DNA of 8,355 nucleotides from an uncultured Clostridia bacterium (lineage in GTDB: Bacteria > Bacillota > Clostridia > TANB77 > CAG-508). Numbering within the stretch: the stretch's first letter is position 1; every line of letters starts with the position of its first letter. The stretch is from contig CANRBU010000050.1 in the NCBI GenBank assembly GCA_947628925.1, forward strand, positions 1 to 8,355, given 5' to 3'. Position numbers and translations under genes: made by a program. Positions 8,141 to 8,355 of this stretch are shown here, one piece after another. The notes under the pieces were generated by a model. That model saw only the letters and a list, made by a program, of their open reading frames with translations. It did no database searches and was not told where the DNA came from.

Positions 8141-8157
8141 AACCAAATGCAAAAATC
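8141..8157 (+). other. Second +1 frameshift interval in purL
   Basis: Up to about 8148 the sequence follows the frame that gives PLEKVFPTK. From about 8149 the meaningful frame is one base on, giving AKIGAHENSNKIENILYAG and then the glutaminase start. Removing one base restores continuity, for example T8148 (giving T-K-A-K-I-G-A-H) or C8157 (giving K-N-G-A-H). The exact base cannot be fixed from the sequence alone. Confidence 0.75.
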
Positions 8158-8355
8158 GGTGCTCACGAAAATTCAAATAAAATAGAAAATATTTTATATG
8201 CAGGGGCGGATGCCTCTGCCTGCCCGCAACAAGTGGCAAGTACAAATTGTAATATTAGAATAGCAAAACCAAAAGTATTCATACCAGTATTTCCGGGAAC
8301 AAACTGTGAATACGATTTAGCTAAAGCATTTATAGATGCAGGAGCAGACCCAAAA
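8149..8355 (+). pseudogene. purL: PurL linker and start of C-terminal glutaminase (PurQ-like) domain, cut by window edge
   Basis: The frame is open from 8149 to the last base. It begins with a linker (GAHENSNKIENILYAG, then the GC-rich insert, then STNCNIRIAKP) and enters the class I glutamine amidotransferase domain with KVFIPVFPGTNCEYDLAKAF. VFPGTNCEYD is the characteristic opening of the PurQ/PurL glutaminase, which supplies ammonia from glutamine to the synthase domain. The catalytic cysteine and His-Glu pair lie further on, outside the window. From purL's ATG to the window end is about 1,035 codons, so some 200-250 residues of this domain should follow. No start codon with a ribosome site precedes it, so it is the tail of purL rather than a separate purQ. 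Confidence 0.85.
8200..8227. repeat. GC-rich partly self-complementary insert in the purL linker
   Basis: A short G+C block interrupts very A+T-rich sequence: 22 of the 30 bases in 8201-8230 are G or C. GGGCGG (8204-8209) can pair with CTGCCC (8220-8225), using one G-T pair, around a 10-base loop; GCAGG (8200-8204) can alternatively pair with CCTGC (8219-8223). In the glutaminase frame it encodes GADASACPQ, between ILYA and STNCNIRIAKP, and keeps that frame open. Composition and hairpin suggest a small mobile or dispersed palindromic repeat, different in sequence from the one at 7120-7160. Its ends cannot be set exactly, and no clear target duplication is visible. Confidence 0.6.

Larger units (their letters stand above)
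7704..8180 (+). pseudogene. purL: PurL continuation (end of second AIRS half), in the +1 frame with an internal stop
   Basis: This stretch continues PurL in the frame of GGA 7704. Up to the TAA at 7845-7847 it reads GVVDTNKVVSNEFKKSGSKV and then a short variable segment ending NYEIIHK. In the same frame after the stop it continues KKGKAISVATIRQYGIAD and KMCFGNKIGFEF, both typical of the last part of the second AIRS-type domain, then an acidic region ending PLEKVFPTK. The ATG at 7914 is the internal Met of KMCFGNKIGFEF; it has no AAAGGA-type site at the right distance and should not be taken as a new gene start. The frame closes at TAA 8178-8180, after a second +1 shift. The residues are well kept on both sides of each lesion, so any decay is recent, or the lesions are sequence errors. 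Confidence 0.85.

Noticed and set aside
7914..8180. Separate 88-residue gene starting at ATG 7914
   Set aside because: The ATG is the internal Met of KMCFGNKIGFEF, a PurL family motif; the same frame extends upstream with PurL sequence back to the TAA at 7845, and no ribosome binding site precedes it.
7976..8245. Antisense open frame covering the end of purL and the GC-rich insert
   Set aside because: It lies opposite recognisable PurL sequence, and its composition is that of a reverse complement; no supporting signals.

Overview
The window is strongly A+T-rich, uses AGA for nearly all arginines, ends its intact genes in TAA and has AAAGG-type ribosome binding sites. With a single-chain clostridial-type PurL and a MecA-like class B penicillin-binding protein, this points to a low-GC Firmicute, most likely an anaerobic member of the Clostridia, using the standard code. 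All genes are on the + strand.

Left part (1-4012): the 3' portion of a class B penicillin-binding protein gene, cut by the window edge, is followed after 28 bases by a fused ATPase/permease ABC transporter of the MacB/FtsX type. The tight spacing suggests co-transcription. Both products act at the cell envelope.

Middle (4013-4189): a 177-base gap with a good sigma-A-type promoter (TTGCTT, 17 bases, TATAAT) and, downstream, a long hairpin followed by a T run. The hairpin would lie in the leader of the purine transcript.

Right part (4190-8355): purM (AIR synthetase) and then, 21 bases on, purL (FGAM synthase, large type with a fused glutaminase domain). These two enzymes catalyse consecutive steps of de novo purine synthesis: PurL makes FGAM and PurM closes it to AIR. 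purM is intact. purL is not: the frame breaks by +1 at about 7703, there is an in-frame TAA at 7845, and the frame breaks by +1 again between about 8141 and 8157. The recognisable PurL sequence nevertheless runs on to the end of the window, into the first residues of the glutaminase domain.

The most unusual content lies inside purL. It carries two different short G+C-rich self-complementary inserts, both open in the local frame and both in presumed variable linkers. One is a perfect 27-base palindrome (7127-7153) that also looks like an intrinsic terminator; the other is a GC-rich block (about 8200-8227). In addition, both +1 breaks can be placed at a CGG codon, and CGG is otherwise absent in frame from every gene in the window. 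Decay or sequencing error is the simplest reading, but the coincidence is recorded. I see no defence system, CRISPR array, tRNA, rRNA or transposase.
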